45,651 bases of DNA from the NCBI GenBank assembly GCA_003240855.1, contig QFNN01000010.1, positions 1-45,651 of the forward strand, written 5' to 3'. Position numbers and translations under genes: made by a program. The stretch is from Sphingomonas sanxanigenens. GTDB lineage: Bacteria; Pseudomonadota; Alphaproteobacteria; Sphingomonadales; Sphingomonadaceae. Each line of letters begins with the position of its first letter. The stretch's first letter is position 1. The notes under the pieces were generated by a model that was not told where the DNA came from, did not search any database, and saw only the letters and a program-made list of their open reading frames with translations. Positions 15,112 to 24,002 of this stretch are shown here, piece by piece.

Positions 15112-16515
15112 GTGGCTGTGCTTTCCTACTGGTTTACCGCGATGTTCCGCCGCCGTCGGCGCAATCCCGACCGGATCGAACGCGTCGCTTATCGCCCCGA
15201 TTCCCGCAAGCTCAAGATGGGCTGGAACGGAACGGGCGACGATGGCGACGAGGAGCAGCCGTTTCCGACCTTCCGCGCGTCCGCGCTCGACCAGCCGACC
15301 GCGCTGGGCGAAGGCAACCGGCTGATGAAGGCGCGGCTTGCGCTGCGCGATGTCTTTACGCCTGCCCAGCCTGTGACTGACCGCAATCGTTTCGCCGGCC
15401 GCCTGGGCGTGCTTGCGAAGCTGATCGAGCATCTGGAAGAGCAGCGCAGCCACGTCGTCATCTATGGCGAGCGCGGCATCGGCAAGACTTCGCTGGTCCA
15501 CATCCTTGCCGATGTGGCGCGCGATTCGCGCTATCTGGTCGTCTATGCCTCGTGCGGCGCGCATTCGCGCTTCGACGACATTTTCCGTTCGGTGCTGCGC
15601 GATATTCCGCAGCTCTATCTCGGCAATGTCGCCCCGACCGCGCCGGAAGCGGAGGGCGGCGCTTCGCTTGCCGATCGCCTGCCTGCCGGCTCCTTCGGGC
15701 CGCGCGAGCTGAGCGATCTGTGCGCGCAGATCGTCGGCACGCGCGTGCTGATCGTCCTGGACGAATATGACCGGATCATCGATCCTGAATTCCGCCAGTC
15801 GGTCGCCGAGCTGATCAAGAATCTGTCCGACCGCGCGGCGCGCGTGCAACTGATCCTGACCGGCGTCGCGTCGAACCTGCAGGAGCTGGTCGGCTATATC
15901 CCGTCGATCCGCCGCAACGTCATCGGTCTGCCGATGCCGCGCCTGACCGACGCCGAAATCGGATCGCTGATCCGCATCGGCGAGAACAGTGCGGGCGTCA
16001 ACTTCGAGGAGCCGGCGGTCAAGCTGATCCGCCTGCTGTCCAACGGATCGCCCTATCTCGTCCGGCTGATCTGCCACCATTCGAGCCTGCACGCGATCGA
16101 CGAGGAGCGACTGAATGTCGAACTCAGCGACGTCTGGGGCGCGCTCGACAGCATCGTCGAGGAGGCGGAAAGCCGCATCCTGCCGACGAGCAAGACGATC
16201 ACCGGCAAGCTTCTGGCCGATAGCGACGGCGGCGTGCTTGCCGCAATCGCGCGCTCTGCGAGCACCGCCGACGGCTGGTTCGCGGCTGAGGACGTTCGCC
16301 TTTCGCCCGATAGCCTCGCCGATGCCGGCAGCGTCTCCAGGACATTGGAGAAGTGGGGCGAGCTGTTCGACGTCGATACCGCCGGGCCGGCTTGTCGCTA
16401 TCGCTTCAGGGACGAGGCGCTGCCGACCTATCTGCTGATGGCGATCGCGCGCGACCAGTTCCGCCGCGGGGCCGACAAGCCCAAGGTCGTCGCACGGACC
16501 GCCGGCGCGGTCTGA
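15112..16515 (+). CDS. AAA/STAND-type ATPase in the EPS locus
   Basis: A 467-residue protein. After a basic and acidic N-terminal region of about 80 residues comes a P-loop domain of the ORC1/CDC6-like AAA type: FAGRLGVLAKLIEHLEEQRS, Walker A GERGIGKTSL (near 120), Walker B VLIVLDEYDRI, sensor region VQLILTGVA and a winged-helix-like C-terminus. Such ATPases commonly act as regulatory switches or DNA/protein remodelers; here its role in EPS biosynthesis or sorting is unknown. The start is GTG with AAGGAA upstream; an ATG two bases earlier is in another frame. It probably shares a transcript with the small accessory gene. Confidence 0.85.
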   Translation: MAVLSYWFTAMFRRRRRNPDRIERVAYRPDSRKLKMGWNGTGDDGDEEQPFPTFRASALDQPTALGEGNRLMKARLALRDVFTPAQPVTDRNRFAGRLGVLAKLIEHLEEQRSHVVIYGERGIGKTSLVHILADVARDSRYLVVYASCGAHSRFDDIFRSVLRDIPQLYLGNVAPTAPEAEGGASLADRLPAGSFGPRELSDLCAQIVGTRVLIVLDEYDRIIDPEFRQSVAELIKNLSDRAARVQLILTGVASNLQELVGYIPSIRRNVIGLPMPRLTDAEIGSLIRIGENSAGVNFEEPAVKLIRLLSNGSPYLVRLICHHSSLHAIDEERLNVELSDVWGALDSIVEEAESRILPTSKTITGKLLADSDGGVLAAIARSASTADGWFAAEDVRLSPDSLADAGSVSRTLEKWGELFDVDTAGPACRYRFRDEALPTYLLMAIARDQFRRGADKPKVVARTAGAV

Positions 16516-16540
16516 GCGGATCGCGCGGAGGGCCGGACTC

Positions 16541-17569
16541 TCAGCCCTTCGCGATCAGCGCGCGCAGCCATTCGATAAGGTCGCTGGGATCGGTCGTCGC
16601 CATGCGCGGCGGCCGCGCGCGGAGGCGCTCGATCGCCGGGCCGAGCTGATCGGCGTCAAGCACCGCCTCGATCAGGCCGCGATCGGCGAAGGCGGCGGTG
16701 ATCTCCTCCTGATGATTGTCATAATGCTCCTTGAGCGCGAAGCGCCGGGGCATGGCGACGGTGCGGCAGCCCGCACGCAGCGCCGTGATCAGCGATCCCG
16801 TGCCGCCATGGCAGACGACGAGCTCGGCGTCGCGGAGGATCGCCTGCACGCGATCGAAATCGAGCGACCGGACGATCTCGACATCGGGGCGCGGCGCATA
16901 GGGCGTATCATCGTCGCCGATCTGGAGGATGACGCGCTCGGGCAGCTTGCCGCTGTCCTTGAGCGCAAGCACGGCCTCGACCAGGCGCGGGAAGGGTAGG
17001 GTCGCCCCGACCGTCGCGAACATCAGCGGCTGCTTGGGCGGGCGTTCCTCGTCGAGCATGCGCAGCGGATCGAACAGCTCCGCATCGGGCCAGATCGTCT
17101 TGAGCGCGGCCGACTGGACGACGACATGGCTGGCGAAGGGGCGAGCGATCCGTGCGAACTTCGACGGCTTGTCGAAACGCGCGAAGGAATCGATCAGTAC
17201 GAACCGTGCGCCGAGCAGTCGCGACACGAGCGCAGTGACGAAAACCGCGCCAGCGCCCGTACTGATCACGATGTCGGGCCGTTCCGAAACGGCGATCCGC
17301 ACCGACTGGACCAGATTGGCCAGCGCGCCGCGGATCATCGCCACGGTCTGCCCGATCCGCGCCTGGCCCAAGGCGTAATGAGCGACGAAGCGGACGGGAT
17401 GGTCGCGCGCCAGGCTACGGCCGAGCGCGGTATCCTCCGTCACGAAAAAATAGTCCTGGTCGCGCCAGACGGGTTCGAGATCGAGTAGCTGGCGGACATG
17501 GCCGCCGCCCGATGCGGCGAGGCAGATGCGTGGCCGGCGGCGCTGCGCGGCGTTTCCTTCCTGTGTCAT
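16541..17569 (-). CDS. Glycosyltransferase, PssD-PssE (Alg14-Alg13) fusion, SpsK/GelK-like
   Basis: A 342-residue enzyme of two parts. The N-terminal half resembles Alg14/PssD (ICLAASGGGHVRQLLDLEPV, DIVISTGAGAVFVTALVSRL) and the C-terminal half Alg13/PssE (MFATVGATLPFPRLVEAV, VCHGGTGSLITALRAG, HYDNHQEEITAAF). Such proteins add beta-1,4-glucuronic acid to lipid-linked glucose; the sphingan counterpart is GelK/SpsK. UDP-glucuronate would come from ugd in this locus. The ATG at 17569 follows GGGGGATC; an in-frame upstream ATG has poorer support. It stands alone on the minus strand, convergent with the ATPase gene. Confidence 0.82.
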   Translation of the reverse strand: MTQEGNAAQRRRPRICLAASGGGHVRQLLDLEPVWRDQDYFFVTEDTALGRSLARDHPVRFVAHYALGQARIGQTVAMIRGALANLVQSVRIAVSERPDIVISTGAGAVFVTALVSRLLGARFVLIDSFARFDKPSKFARIARPFASHVVVQSAALKTIWPDAELFDPLRMLDEERPPKQPLMFATVGATLPFPRLVEAVLALKDSGKLPERVILQIGDDDTPYAPRPDVEIVRSLDFDRVQAILRDAELVVCHGGTGSLITALRAGCRTVAMPRRFALKEHYDNHQEEITAAFADRGLIEAVLDADQLGPAIERLRARPPRMATTDPSDLIEWLRALIAKG

Positions 17570-17729
17570 GATCCCCCTTGTGTCCGACTTCATCCGGCAT
17601 GCCATTCCAACAGGGCCGACTCCATAGGTTTAACGCTCTTTTCGTTTTGTGACTGCTCCGGCGCGCCCTATAGCGACGCGCACAGGGATTTTGCGGCCTG
17701 GGCTCGCCGGGCCGATGAGGAGGGCAAAT

Positions 17730-18644
17730 ATGCGTAAGATGATCTCGGGCGGGCTTCTGGCCGGCACGATGCTGCTGGCGCTTGGCGCGTGCGGCAAGAA
17801 GGATGCCGCCGCCGGGCTCGAAAAGGGGCAGGTTATCGCCACCGTCGATGGCAAGGATATCACCATCCACGAGCTGAACGCCGAACTTCAGGGCATTCAG
17901 ATGCCCACGGGCGAAGCGCGCAAGATCATCGAGCAGAACGCGCTCCAGCAGATCATCAACCGGCGCATCCTCTCCGACATCGCGCGTGAGCGCGGGCTCG
18001 ACAAGACGCCGGCCTATCTGCTGCAGGAACGCCGCGCCGACGACCAGATCCTCGTCGACATGCTGCAGCGTTCGATCGCCTCGACGATCCCGCAGCCGAC
18101 CAAGTCGGAAGCGCAGAAGTTCATGGACGACAATCCCGAGATGTTCGCCCAGCGCAAGATCTTCACCGTCGATCAGATCCAGTTTGAGCTGCCGGCCGAC
18201 GAAGCCAAGCTGAAAGCCTTCCAGCCGCTCAAGACGATGGAAGAAGTCCAGGCCAAGCTCGACGCGGATCACCTGCAGTACAAGCGCGCGCCGGGCCAGA
18301 TGGACGCGCTACGCATGCCGCCGCAATTGCTGCAGCAGATCCTGAAGCTGCCCGCGGGCGAAGTGTTCATCATCCCGGTGCCGGGCCGTCCGATCCTCGT
18401 CGCGAACAAGATCGTCGAGACCAAGGTCGTGCCGTTCACCGGCGATCAGGCGCTGGCGGCCGCGATGCAGCAGGTCCAGATGCGCAAGCTGAACGACCTC
18501 GCCAACAAGGAGCTTGAAGGCAAGGTGAAGGCCGCGCGCGACGCCGTGAAATATCAGCCCGGCTATGGCCCGGCCAAGCCCGGCGCGCCGACGCCCGCCG
18601 CGTCGGGATCGCCCGCCGCTTCGGCTTCGCCCGCCGCGAAGTAA
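17730..18644 (+). CDS. epsD: EpsD-like peptidyl-prolyl isomerase lipoprotein
   Basis: A 304-residue lipoprotein with lipobox LALGAC at residues 16-21, then a SurA-N-like helical domain (VIATVDGKDITIHELNAEL, ALQQIINRRILSDIARERG) and a short parvulin-like region (KIFTVDQIQFELPADEAK). The C-terminus is Pro/Ala/Ser-rich. This matches the EpsD family found with exosortase/EPS loci, a proposed periplasmic foldase for secretion components. MRKMISGGLL at 17730 has a strong GAGGAGGG site and is chosen over more upstream starts. It is divergent from the glycosyltransferase gene, and a strong terminator follows. Confidence 0.88.
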   Translation: MRKMISGGLLAGTMLLALGACGKKDAAAGLEKGQVIATVDGKDITIHELNAELQGIQMPTGEARKIIEQNALQQIINRRILSDIARERGLDKTPAYLLQERRADDQILVDMLQRSIASTIPQPTKSEAQKFMDDNPEMFAQRKIFTVDQIQFELPADEAKLKAFQPLKTMEEVQAKLDADHLQYKRAPGQMDALRMPPQLLQQILKLPAGEVFIIPVPGRPILVANKIVETKVVPFTGDQALAAAMQQVQMRKLNDLANKELEGKVKAARDAVKYQPGYGPAKPGAPTPAASGSPAASASPAAK

Positions 18645-18664
18645 TAGCGTCTCCGGACAGAAAG

Positions 18665-18704
18665 GAGGGGCGCTTCCCACTGCGGGAAGCGCCCCTCTCT
18701 TTTT
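18665..18704. terminator. Strong hairpin terminator between convergent genes
   Basis: A perfect 14-bp stem (18665-18678 with 18684-18697) and a 5-base loop, followed by a T-rich tract at 18698-18704 on the plus strand. It lies 20 bases after the epsD stop. The purine-rich left side gives the opposite strand a weaker tract, so it may also end the convergent polymerase gene. Confidence 0.92.
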
Positions 18705-18736
18705 GCCTCGATCCCTATGCGCGTTGCGGGCGGCGG

Positions 18737-20371
18737 TCAGGCGGCTGCGGGCAGCGCCGCCGCCGATGAAATGGCGGGCTTCGCCACGGGACGCCGTCTG
18801 GTCTGCGACTGGATCGCGCAGCTCATTCCCAGCAGGAAGAAATAGACGGCGTGATTATCTTCCTGGCTCAGCACGAGCTTGGCGGTGAGAAAGACGAGGA
18901 TCGCCGTGGAGACTGCAAGCGAGAAACTCACATTATCGCTTGAATCATCCTCCTCCTCCAGCGAGGCGCGCGCGCCGTTTATGATCGCCGTCAGCATCAC
19001 GCCATAATAGGCCAGAAAGCCGAGAATGCCGTAGTCGAGGACGATGGTCAGCAAATAGCTGTCGACGGTGAGCAGCCCGCTGGGCGCAACATAGCCGAGC
19101 GCGCCGCTACCCTGCCCTGATCCATAGCCGAAGGGGTTTTTTGCGATCACCGGCGGCGCCATGCCGAACTGGATGCGACGCCCGTCGTCGCTATAGCTCG
19201 TCGATCCGCCGCCGACCGTCCGGTTGTGGATGGCGTCCACCGTATTGATCCCGACGACGAGCAGCACCAGCGCTGTGGGAAAGGCGATCGACAGCGCCGG
19301 GCCGATAAGGTCGGCCTTGTTCGTGCGCCAGCGCTTGAACGCCCAGAACATGATGAAAAAGCCGTGCGCGGTCAGCCAGCCGATGACGCCGAGACGCGCG
19401 GTGCTGAGAAAGATCACGACCAGCAGCGCAAGGTCCGCCGCCGCCCAGATTGCCATGGTGATGATCGAGCGCGCCCGGAACAGGAAGTAGAGCACGAAGG
19501 GCGTCGTCAACGCCAGATATTCGGCGAAGGTCAGCGACAGCGAGAAGGTCGATGCGATGCGATAGCGGCCGTCGCGGAATTGCGGCGTCAGGATGCGCTC
19601 CACGGCGTCGTCGCCGATCTGGAAAAAGGACGGGATGTGGCGCGCCCACAGAATCTGCTGGTTCTTCCATTCCAGCATGCCGATCACCGCGACGATCAGC
19701 GACATGACCAGCAGCGTCACCGCGCCGCGGCGGACCATGCCCGGCTGGGTGAACACCCACGCGCTTGCGAAGAAAACGCCGATCCACAGAAACTCGTGAT
19801 CGATGACGGGAAAGAGGCCGCCCAGCGGCGATGCCGACCAGATCAGCGTCACCAACTGCAGGATCGCGAAGATCGTGACGCCGATGTAGATCAGCGGCGA
19901 GGACCGCAGCGAATGGCCGAGTTCGGCCCGGAAGCGCGCCGAGGTCGAGATACAGATCAGCAGGATGAAAGTGACGATCGGCGAAAAGAGGCGCCGCACC
20001 GATATCCATGGCAGGCCGGGCAGGGCGATCGCCAGATAATTAGGCCATAGCACCACCAGCACGATCAGCAGAAACAGCAGATTCGTGAGCGCGCGCGTCG
20101 GCGCTTTTTCCTGATCGGGCAGCGCCCAGATCACGATCATCACGAGCGCGAGGATCGGCAGCGCAAGAACGACGATGAAGCTGAGCGGGAATACGGTAAA
20201 GACGAAGCCGTAAACCATGCCCAGGAAGATGCACATGGCGAAGAAGGCAAGCTTCCGCATCGCCGCGCGATGCGGCGCGACTGGCCTGCGAAACGGGGCG
20301 ATGACCGGCGTTGCCGGGGCCGTCAGGAAGCGGCCATAGCCGACGAACAGATTGCGGATCGCGCTCAACAT
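18737..20371 (-). CDS. Wzy-like EPS polymerase (O-antigen ligase family membrane protein)
   Basis: A 544-residue protein with about 12 membrane helices. The large loop after the middle helices carries the family's Wzy_C features (STARLGVIGWLTAHGF, then a periplasmic loop with NPFGYGSGQGSGALGY). It would polymerise lipid-linked repeat units in the periplasm, matching SpsG/GelG. It is 10 bases downstream of the lipoprotein beta-helix gene (stop 20382) and forms the end of the leftward run from ugd. The C-terminal tail is basic then Ala-rich and probably cytoplasmic. Confidence 0.85.
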   Translation of the reverse strand: MLSAIRNLFVGYGRFLTAPATPVIAPFRRPVAPHRAAMRKLAFFAMCIFLGMVYGFVFTVFPLSFIVVLALPILALVMIVIWALPDQEKAPTRALTNLLFLLIVLVVLWPNYLAIALPGLPWISVRRLFSPIVTFILLICISTSARFRAELGHSLRSSPLIYIGVTIFAILQLVTLIWSASPLGGLFPVIDHEFLWIGVFFASAWVFTQPGMVRRGAVTLLVMSLIVAVIGMLEWKNQQILWARHIPSFFQIGDDAVERILTPQFRDGRYRIASTFSLSLTFAEYLALTTPFVLYFLFRARSIITMAIWAAADLALLVVIFLSTARLGVIGWLTAHGFFIMFWAFKRWRTNKADLIGPALSIAFPTALVLLVVGINTVDAIHNRTVGGGSTSYSDDGRRIQFGMAPPVIAKNPFGYGSGQGSGALGYVAPSGLLTVDSYLLTIVLDYGILGFLAYYGVMLTAIINGARASLEEEDDSSDNVSFSLAVSTAILVFLTAKLVLSQEDNHAVYFFLLGMSCAIQSQTRRRPVAKPAISSAAALPAAA

Positions 20372-20381
20372 TCGATGATCC

Positions 20382-21542
20382 TCACTCGGCGGGCCGCGAA
20401 ATCACGCATTGCTTGTTCGCCCCCTGAAAGCCGCGCCCGGCGATGATCAGGTCCGAGGCGCGGGCCTCCACACCTGCCTTGCGATTGGGGAACTTAGCTT
20501 TGCCGCCTGATTCGTTGAGGAAAATATTGTCACTCAGCTTCACGTCGCGGCTCTTGTCGTTGACGAACTGGTCCGCGATGTTGCCGGTGAGCGTGACGTC
20601 CGCAGCGCCGGCCGCCGCGATCCACACCGAGTGGCCGCCGGGGATCGACAGCACCGTATTATTTTCGATCAGGACATGATCGATGCCGCTGGCGAAAATG
20701 CCATGATAGAGATTCTGATTGTAAATCAGATTGTTGACTATAGTGAAATTGCTGTGGCGCAGCGCCGGATTCTCGGCGCTGATGAAAATGCCCTGCATCC
20801 CGTCGCCCGTGCCCTTGAACACCTGGTTGTTGGTGATCTTCACATTCGTCGAGCCGCTCGGCACGCTGTGGTTCCAGAACTGGATGCCGTCGGGGTGGTC
20901 GCCCGGCGCGGGGTGGAAGCTGGAATAGCAGTTGCCGTCGATCAGCGCGGTGTCGATCGCCGAGAAGTCCGATCCGTCCGACGCCATCTGGTAGAAGCGA
21001 TTGCCCTGCAGCGTCACGTCCTGCGACTTGGTGAAGATGACGCCATTGTAGAGCTGTTGAAAGTCCGACCGGCTGATCGTGACGCCTTTGGTATCGATCA
21101 CGAAGATGCCAACGCCGTCATTGAGGGGGTTGTCGTCGAGCGAACCATGCACCCAGGCCTGATCGACGGCGATATTGCGCGAACCCGAAATGCGGACGAA
21201 GCGCAGCCAATTCTGTTCGCCGGCTTCAAGAGCGCGGCCGAGCCGGATATTGCGCAGCGTGACATTCTCGACGTTCGACAGGCTGACGTCGCTGAAATGC
21301 GCCAGCTTGCCCGGCGTGGCCGAGGTGATGGTCACCGGTTTCGTATAGGATTTGCCGTCGAGCGAGAGCGTGTAGTCGCCCGGCGCGACGGCGATCGTCT
21401 CGCCGCCCCTTGCGTTGCCAAGCGCCGCCGCGAGCGCCGCATTGGTCGATACCGGACCGGCGGCGGGCGCCGGCGTTGCCGAGCAGCCGCCGACCGCTAT
21501 GGCCAGCAAGGCGCCGAAGGCGACTTTGAGGTTAGGCATCAT
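20382..21542 (-). CDS. Parallel beta-helix lipoprotein, paralogue of 5347-6804
   Basis: A 386-residue lipoprotein with lipobox IAVGGC (cysteine near residue 20), then right-handed beta-helix repeats. It shares long stretches with the first protein: ALAAALGNARGGETIAVAPG, HGSLDDNPLNDG, FHPAPGDHPDGIQFWN and IENNTVLS. It lacks the Ser/Thr-rich tail of the paralogue. Being anchored in a membrane facing the periplasm, it could act on nascent EPS as a lyase or epimerase, as SpsR-type lyases are thought to do in sphingan clusters. It lies between flippase and polymerase genes, the position held by SpsR. Specific activity unknown. Confidence 0.85.
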   Translation of the reverse strand: MMPNLKVAFGALLAIAVGGCSATPAPAAGPVSTNAALAAALGNARGGETIAVAPGDYTLSLDGKSYTKPVTITSATPGKLAHFSDVSLSNVENVTLRNIRLGRALEAGEQNWLRFVRISGSRNIAVDQAWVHGSLDDNPLNDGVGIFVIDTKGVTISRSDFQQLYNGVIFTKSQDVTLQGNRFYQMASDGSDFSAIDTALIDGNCYSSFHPAPGDHPDGIQFWNHSVPSGSTNVKITNNQVFKGTGDGMQGIFISAENPALRHSNFTIVNNLIYNQNLYHGIFASGIDHVLIENNTVLSIPGGHSVWIAAAGAADVTLTGNIADQFVNDKSRDVKLSDNIFLNESGGKAKFPNRKAGVEARASDLIIAGRGFQGANKQCVISRPAE

Positions 21543-21663
21543 TGTCTCACTCTCTCAGGCCGGATCGGATCGCGCGGCGCAATCGCCGTTCAGTCTATGG
21601 GCGCTGTATAGCCGGCGTCACGTTGAAAATTGGTGGAGAAAGGCGGGATCGGGCGTTTTCCCT

Positions 21664-23130
21664 TCACGCCTCTGACCTCCGCCCGCGGCGGAGCTTGCCG
21701 AGCACGATGTCGATTTGCGCGCGCAGTTCAGCGGGCATGTTCGCCCAGGCCAGCCAGCTAATCGCGGCGAGCAGCGGGACGGAGGCGATCCACAAGGCCG
21801 CGCCCTGATAGGGCAGGATGCTGGCGACGACGGCTCCCGCGCAGAGGAGCAGCGCATTGGCCGCGAGCAGCCCCGCCTTATCGAGCTTGCCCGCCGCCGC
21901 GAAGGACAGAAGGATGAAATCGACGGCGAAGCGGATCGCCAGCGCGAAGGCGCAGCCGACCAGCCCGAACTGCTTCATCCCGAAATAGAGGCCGGCGAGA
22001 TAGAAGGGAATCTCGATCAGCAGCACTTTGGTCACCAGATCGGGGCGGCCTGTGCCCTGCAGCCGGCCATAGGGCACGATGGCGAAGGCGTTGGCCCAGA
22101 AACCGAGGATGATGAGGCGGGCGATCGGCGCGGCCTGCGTGCCGATATCACGCCCCACCCACAGATCGAGGAACGGGTGAATGATGAAGATCGCCGCCAT
22201 GATCGGCGGCCCGAGCAAAGAGGAGAGGACAAGCAGCGCCTTGCCGGTGAGCCGGGACTGTTCCTCGCGATCGGCGGACGGCAGGCGCGGGAAGATCGCG
22301 CCGACCAGCGCGGTCGGGATGATCGAGATGCGCTGCGCGATCTGGAACGGCACGGTATAGACGGTGACCGCCGCCGAGCCGAGGACGGCGCCGATCGCGA
22401 ACCGATCGACGATCACCAGCATCGGGCTGAAGATCGAGGTGAGCGTGACCCAGCCGCCATAGCCGAGCAGCGATCGCGCGCGCCCCGAAGAAAAGCGGAC
22501 CGGCTGTCCGCGGAGCACCAGCCGGTGGCACTGTATCCACATCGCGGCGATCGCGGTCGCCCGCGCGGCCAGCGCCGCAGCAAGCAAGCCCGAAATATTG
22601 GGTCCGATCAGCCAGGCGACGCCAAGCGGGAAGATCTGGAACAAGGCGGTGGACGTGACCGACAGCATGTTCACTTCGAGAAAACGGTCCTTGCCGATCA
22701 GCGTGCCGGTGAGCACGCCCGTCATCGTCGCCACGGGAACCGAAGCGGCGAGGAGCGGGACGGCGGCGAGAATCTCGGGCCGCAGCCTGGCGTCGACCTT
22801 GAAGATGCTCTGGAAGAAATATTGCGAAACGAGCCAGAGCACGATCGCGCCGACCAGCCCCATGCCGATATTGACGAGGATCGCCGACCAGAAAACCTCG
22901 GCCTGCTCGGCGGGATCGCCGTCGCGCAGGGCGGAAATCTGGTAAGTGGTCGCGCGCCCCAGGCCGAGATCGAACAGCCCGAAATAGCCGAGGAAAAGCC
23001 AGGCGATCGACAATACGCCGAACCGGTCCTGCCCCACGAAATGGAGGTAGATCGGCACCGTCGCCAGCGCCAAAATGATCGGGATGATCGACCCGATCAG
23101 ATTATAGCGCGAGTTGCGCGCGATGCTCAT
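21664..23130 (-). CDS. Wzx-like lipid-linked repeat-unit flippase
   Basis: A 488-residue MVF/MATE-type polysaccharide transporter with about 12-14 membrane helices (such as IGSIIPIILALATVPIYLHF, GVLSIAWLFLGYFGLFDLGL and ATTYQISAL in the early repeats). This is the role of SpsS/GelS, moving lipid-linked repeat units across the inner membrane to the polymerase. Its ATG overlaps the rmlA stop (ATGA), placing it in the same operon as the dTDP-rhamnose genes. Confidence 0.9.
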   Translation of the reverse strand: MSIARNSRYNLIGSIIPIILALATVPIYLHFVGQDRFGVLSIAWLFLGYFGLFDLGLGRATTYQISALRDGDPAEQAEVFWSAILVNIGMGLVGAIVLWLVSQYFFQSIFKVDARLRPEILAAVPLLAASVPVATMTGVLTGTLIGKDRFLEVNMLSVTSTALFQIFPLGVAWLIGPNISGLLAAALAARATAIAAMWIQCHRLVLRGQPVRFSSGRARSLLGYGGWVTLTSIFSPMLVIVDRFAIGAVLGSAAVTVYTVPFQIAQRISIIPTALVGAIFPRLPSADREEQSRLTGKALLVLSSLLGPPIMAAIFIIHPFLDLWVGRDIGTQAAPIARLIILGFWANAFAIVPYGRLQGTGRPDLVTKVLLIEIPFYLAGLYFGMKQFGLVGCAFALAIRFAVDFILLSFAAAGKLDKAGLLAANALLLCAGAVVASILPYQGAALWIASVPLLAAISWLAWANMPAELRAQIDIVLGKLRRGRRSEA

Positions 23131-24002
23131 GGGCGGGGATCGTCCGCCAGCGCGAGCAGGTTGCGGCCATAGGCCGTCTTTTCAAACATCCGTCCGCGCG
23201 CAATGAGCTGATCGCGGTCGATGAAGCCGTTGCGGAAGGCGATTTCCTCGAGGCTGGCGATTTGCACGCCCTGGCGTTTCTGGAGCGTGCGGACGAACTC
23301 CCCAGCCTCGATCAGGCTATCGTGCGTGCCGGTGTCGAGCCAGGCGTAGCCGCGGTTCATCTGTTCGACGTAAAGCTCGCCCATGTCCATGTAGAGGCGG
23401 TTGAGATCGGTGATCTCCAGCTCGCCGCGCGCGGACGGGCGGACCTCGGCGGCGAGATCGCAGACGCGTTCGTCGTAGAAATAGAGGCCGGTGACGGCAT
23501 AGTTCGACCTGGGGGCGGACGGCTTTTCCTCGATCGAGATGGCGCGTCCCTCGCCGTCCAGCTCGACGACGCCGTAAGCCTGCGGCTCATCGACACGATA
23601 GGCGAACACGGTTGCGCCGCGCGTCCGGTCGCGCGCACGCTTCAGGATCGCGCTCAGCCCTGCGCCGAAAAAGATATTGTCGCCCAGCACCAGCGCGCCG
23701 GGGCCGCCGGCGAGGAAGTCGCGGCCGATGAGAAAGGCCTGCGCCAGCCCTTCAGGCTTCGGCTGGACCGCATAGGCGATCTGGAGGCCAAACTGGCCGC
23801 CGTCGCCGAACAGGCGCTGGTAATTGTCGAGATATTCGGGCGAGGAGATGATCAGGATCTCGCGAATGCCGGCCATCATCAGCACTGACATCGGATAATA
23901 GATCATCGGCTTGTCATAGACCGGCAGCAACTGTTTGTTGATCGCCAGCGTCGCGGGATGAAGCCGCGTGCCGCTGCCCCCGGCAAGGATGATGCCCTTC
24001 AT
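23127..24002 (-). CDS. rmlA: Glucose-1-phosphate thymidylyltransferase
   Basis: A 291-residue enzyme making dTDP-glucose from dTTP and glucose-1-phosphate, the first step to dTDP-L-rhamnose. Intact motifs: GIILAGGSGTRLHPATLA at the N-terminus, KQLLPVYDKPMIYYPMS, LGDNIFFG, EEKPSAPRSNYAVTGLYFYD and YAWLDTGTHDSL. MKGIILAGG at 24002 overlaps the rmlD stop and is chosen over a start 18 codons upstream inside rmlD. Cytoplasmic. Confidence 0.97.
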   Translation of the reverse strand: MKGIILAGGSGTRLHPATLAINKQLLPVYDKPMIYYPMSVLMMAGIREILIISSPEYLDNYQRLFGDGGQFGLQIAYAVQPKPEGLAQAFLIGRDFLAGGPGALVLGDNIFFGAGLSAILKRARDRTRGATVFAYRVDEPQAYGVVELDGEGRAISIEEKPSAPRSNYAVTGLYFYDERVCDLAAEVRPSARGELEITDLNRLYMDMGELYVEQMNRGYAWLDTGTHDSLIEAGEFVRTLQKRQGVQIASLEEIAFRNGFIDRDQLIARGRMFEKTAYGRNLLALADDPRP

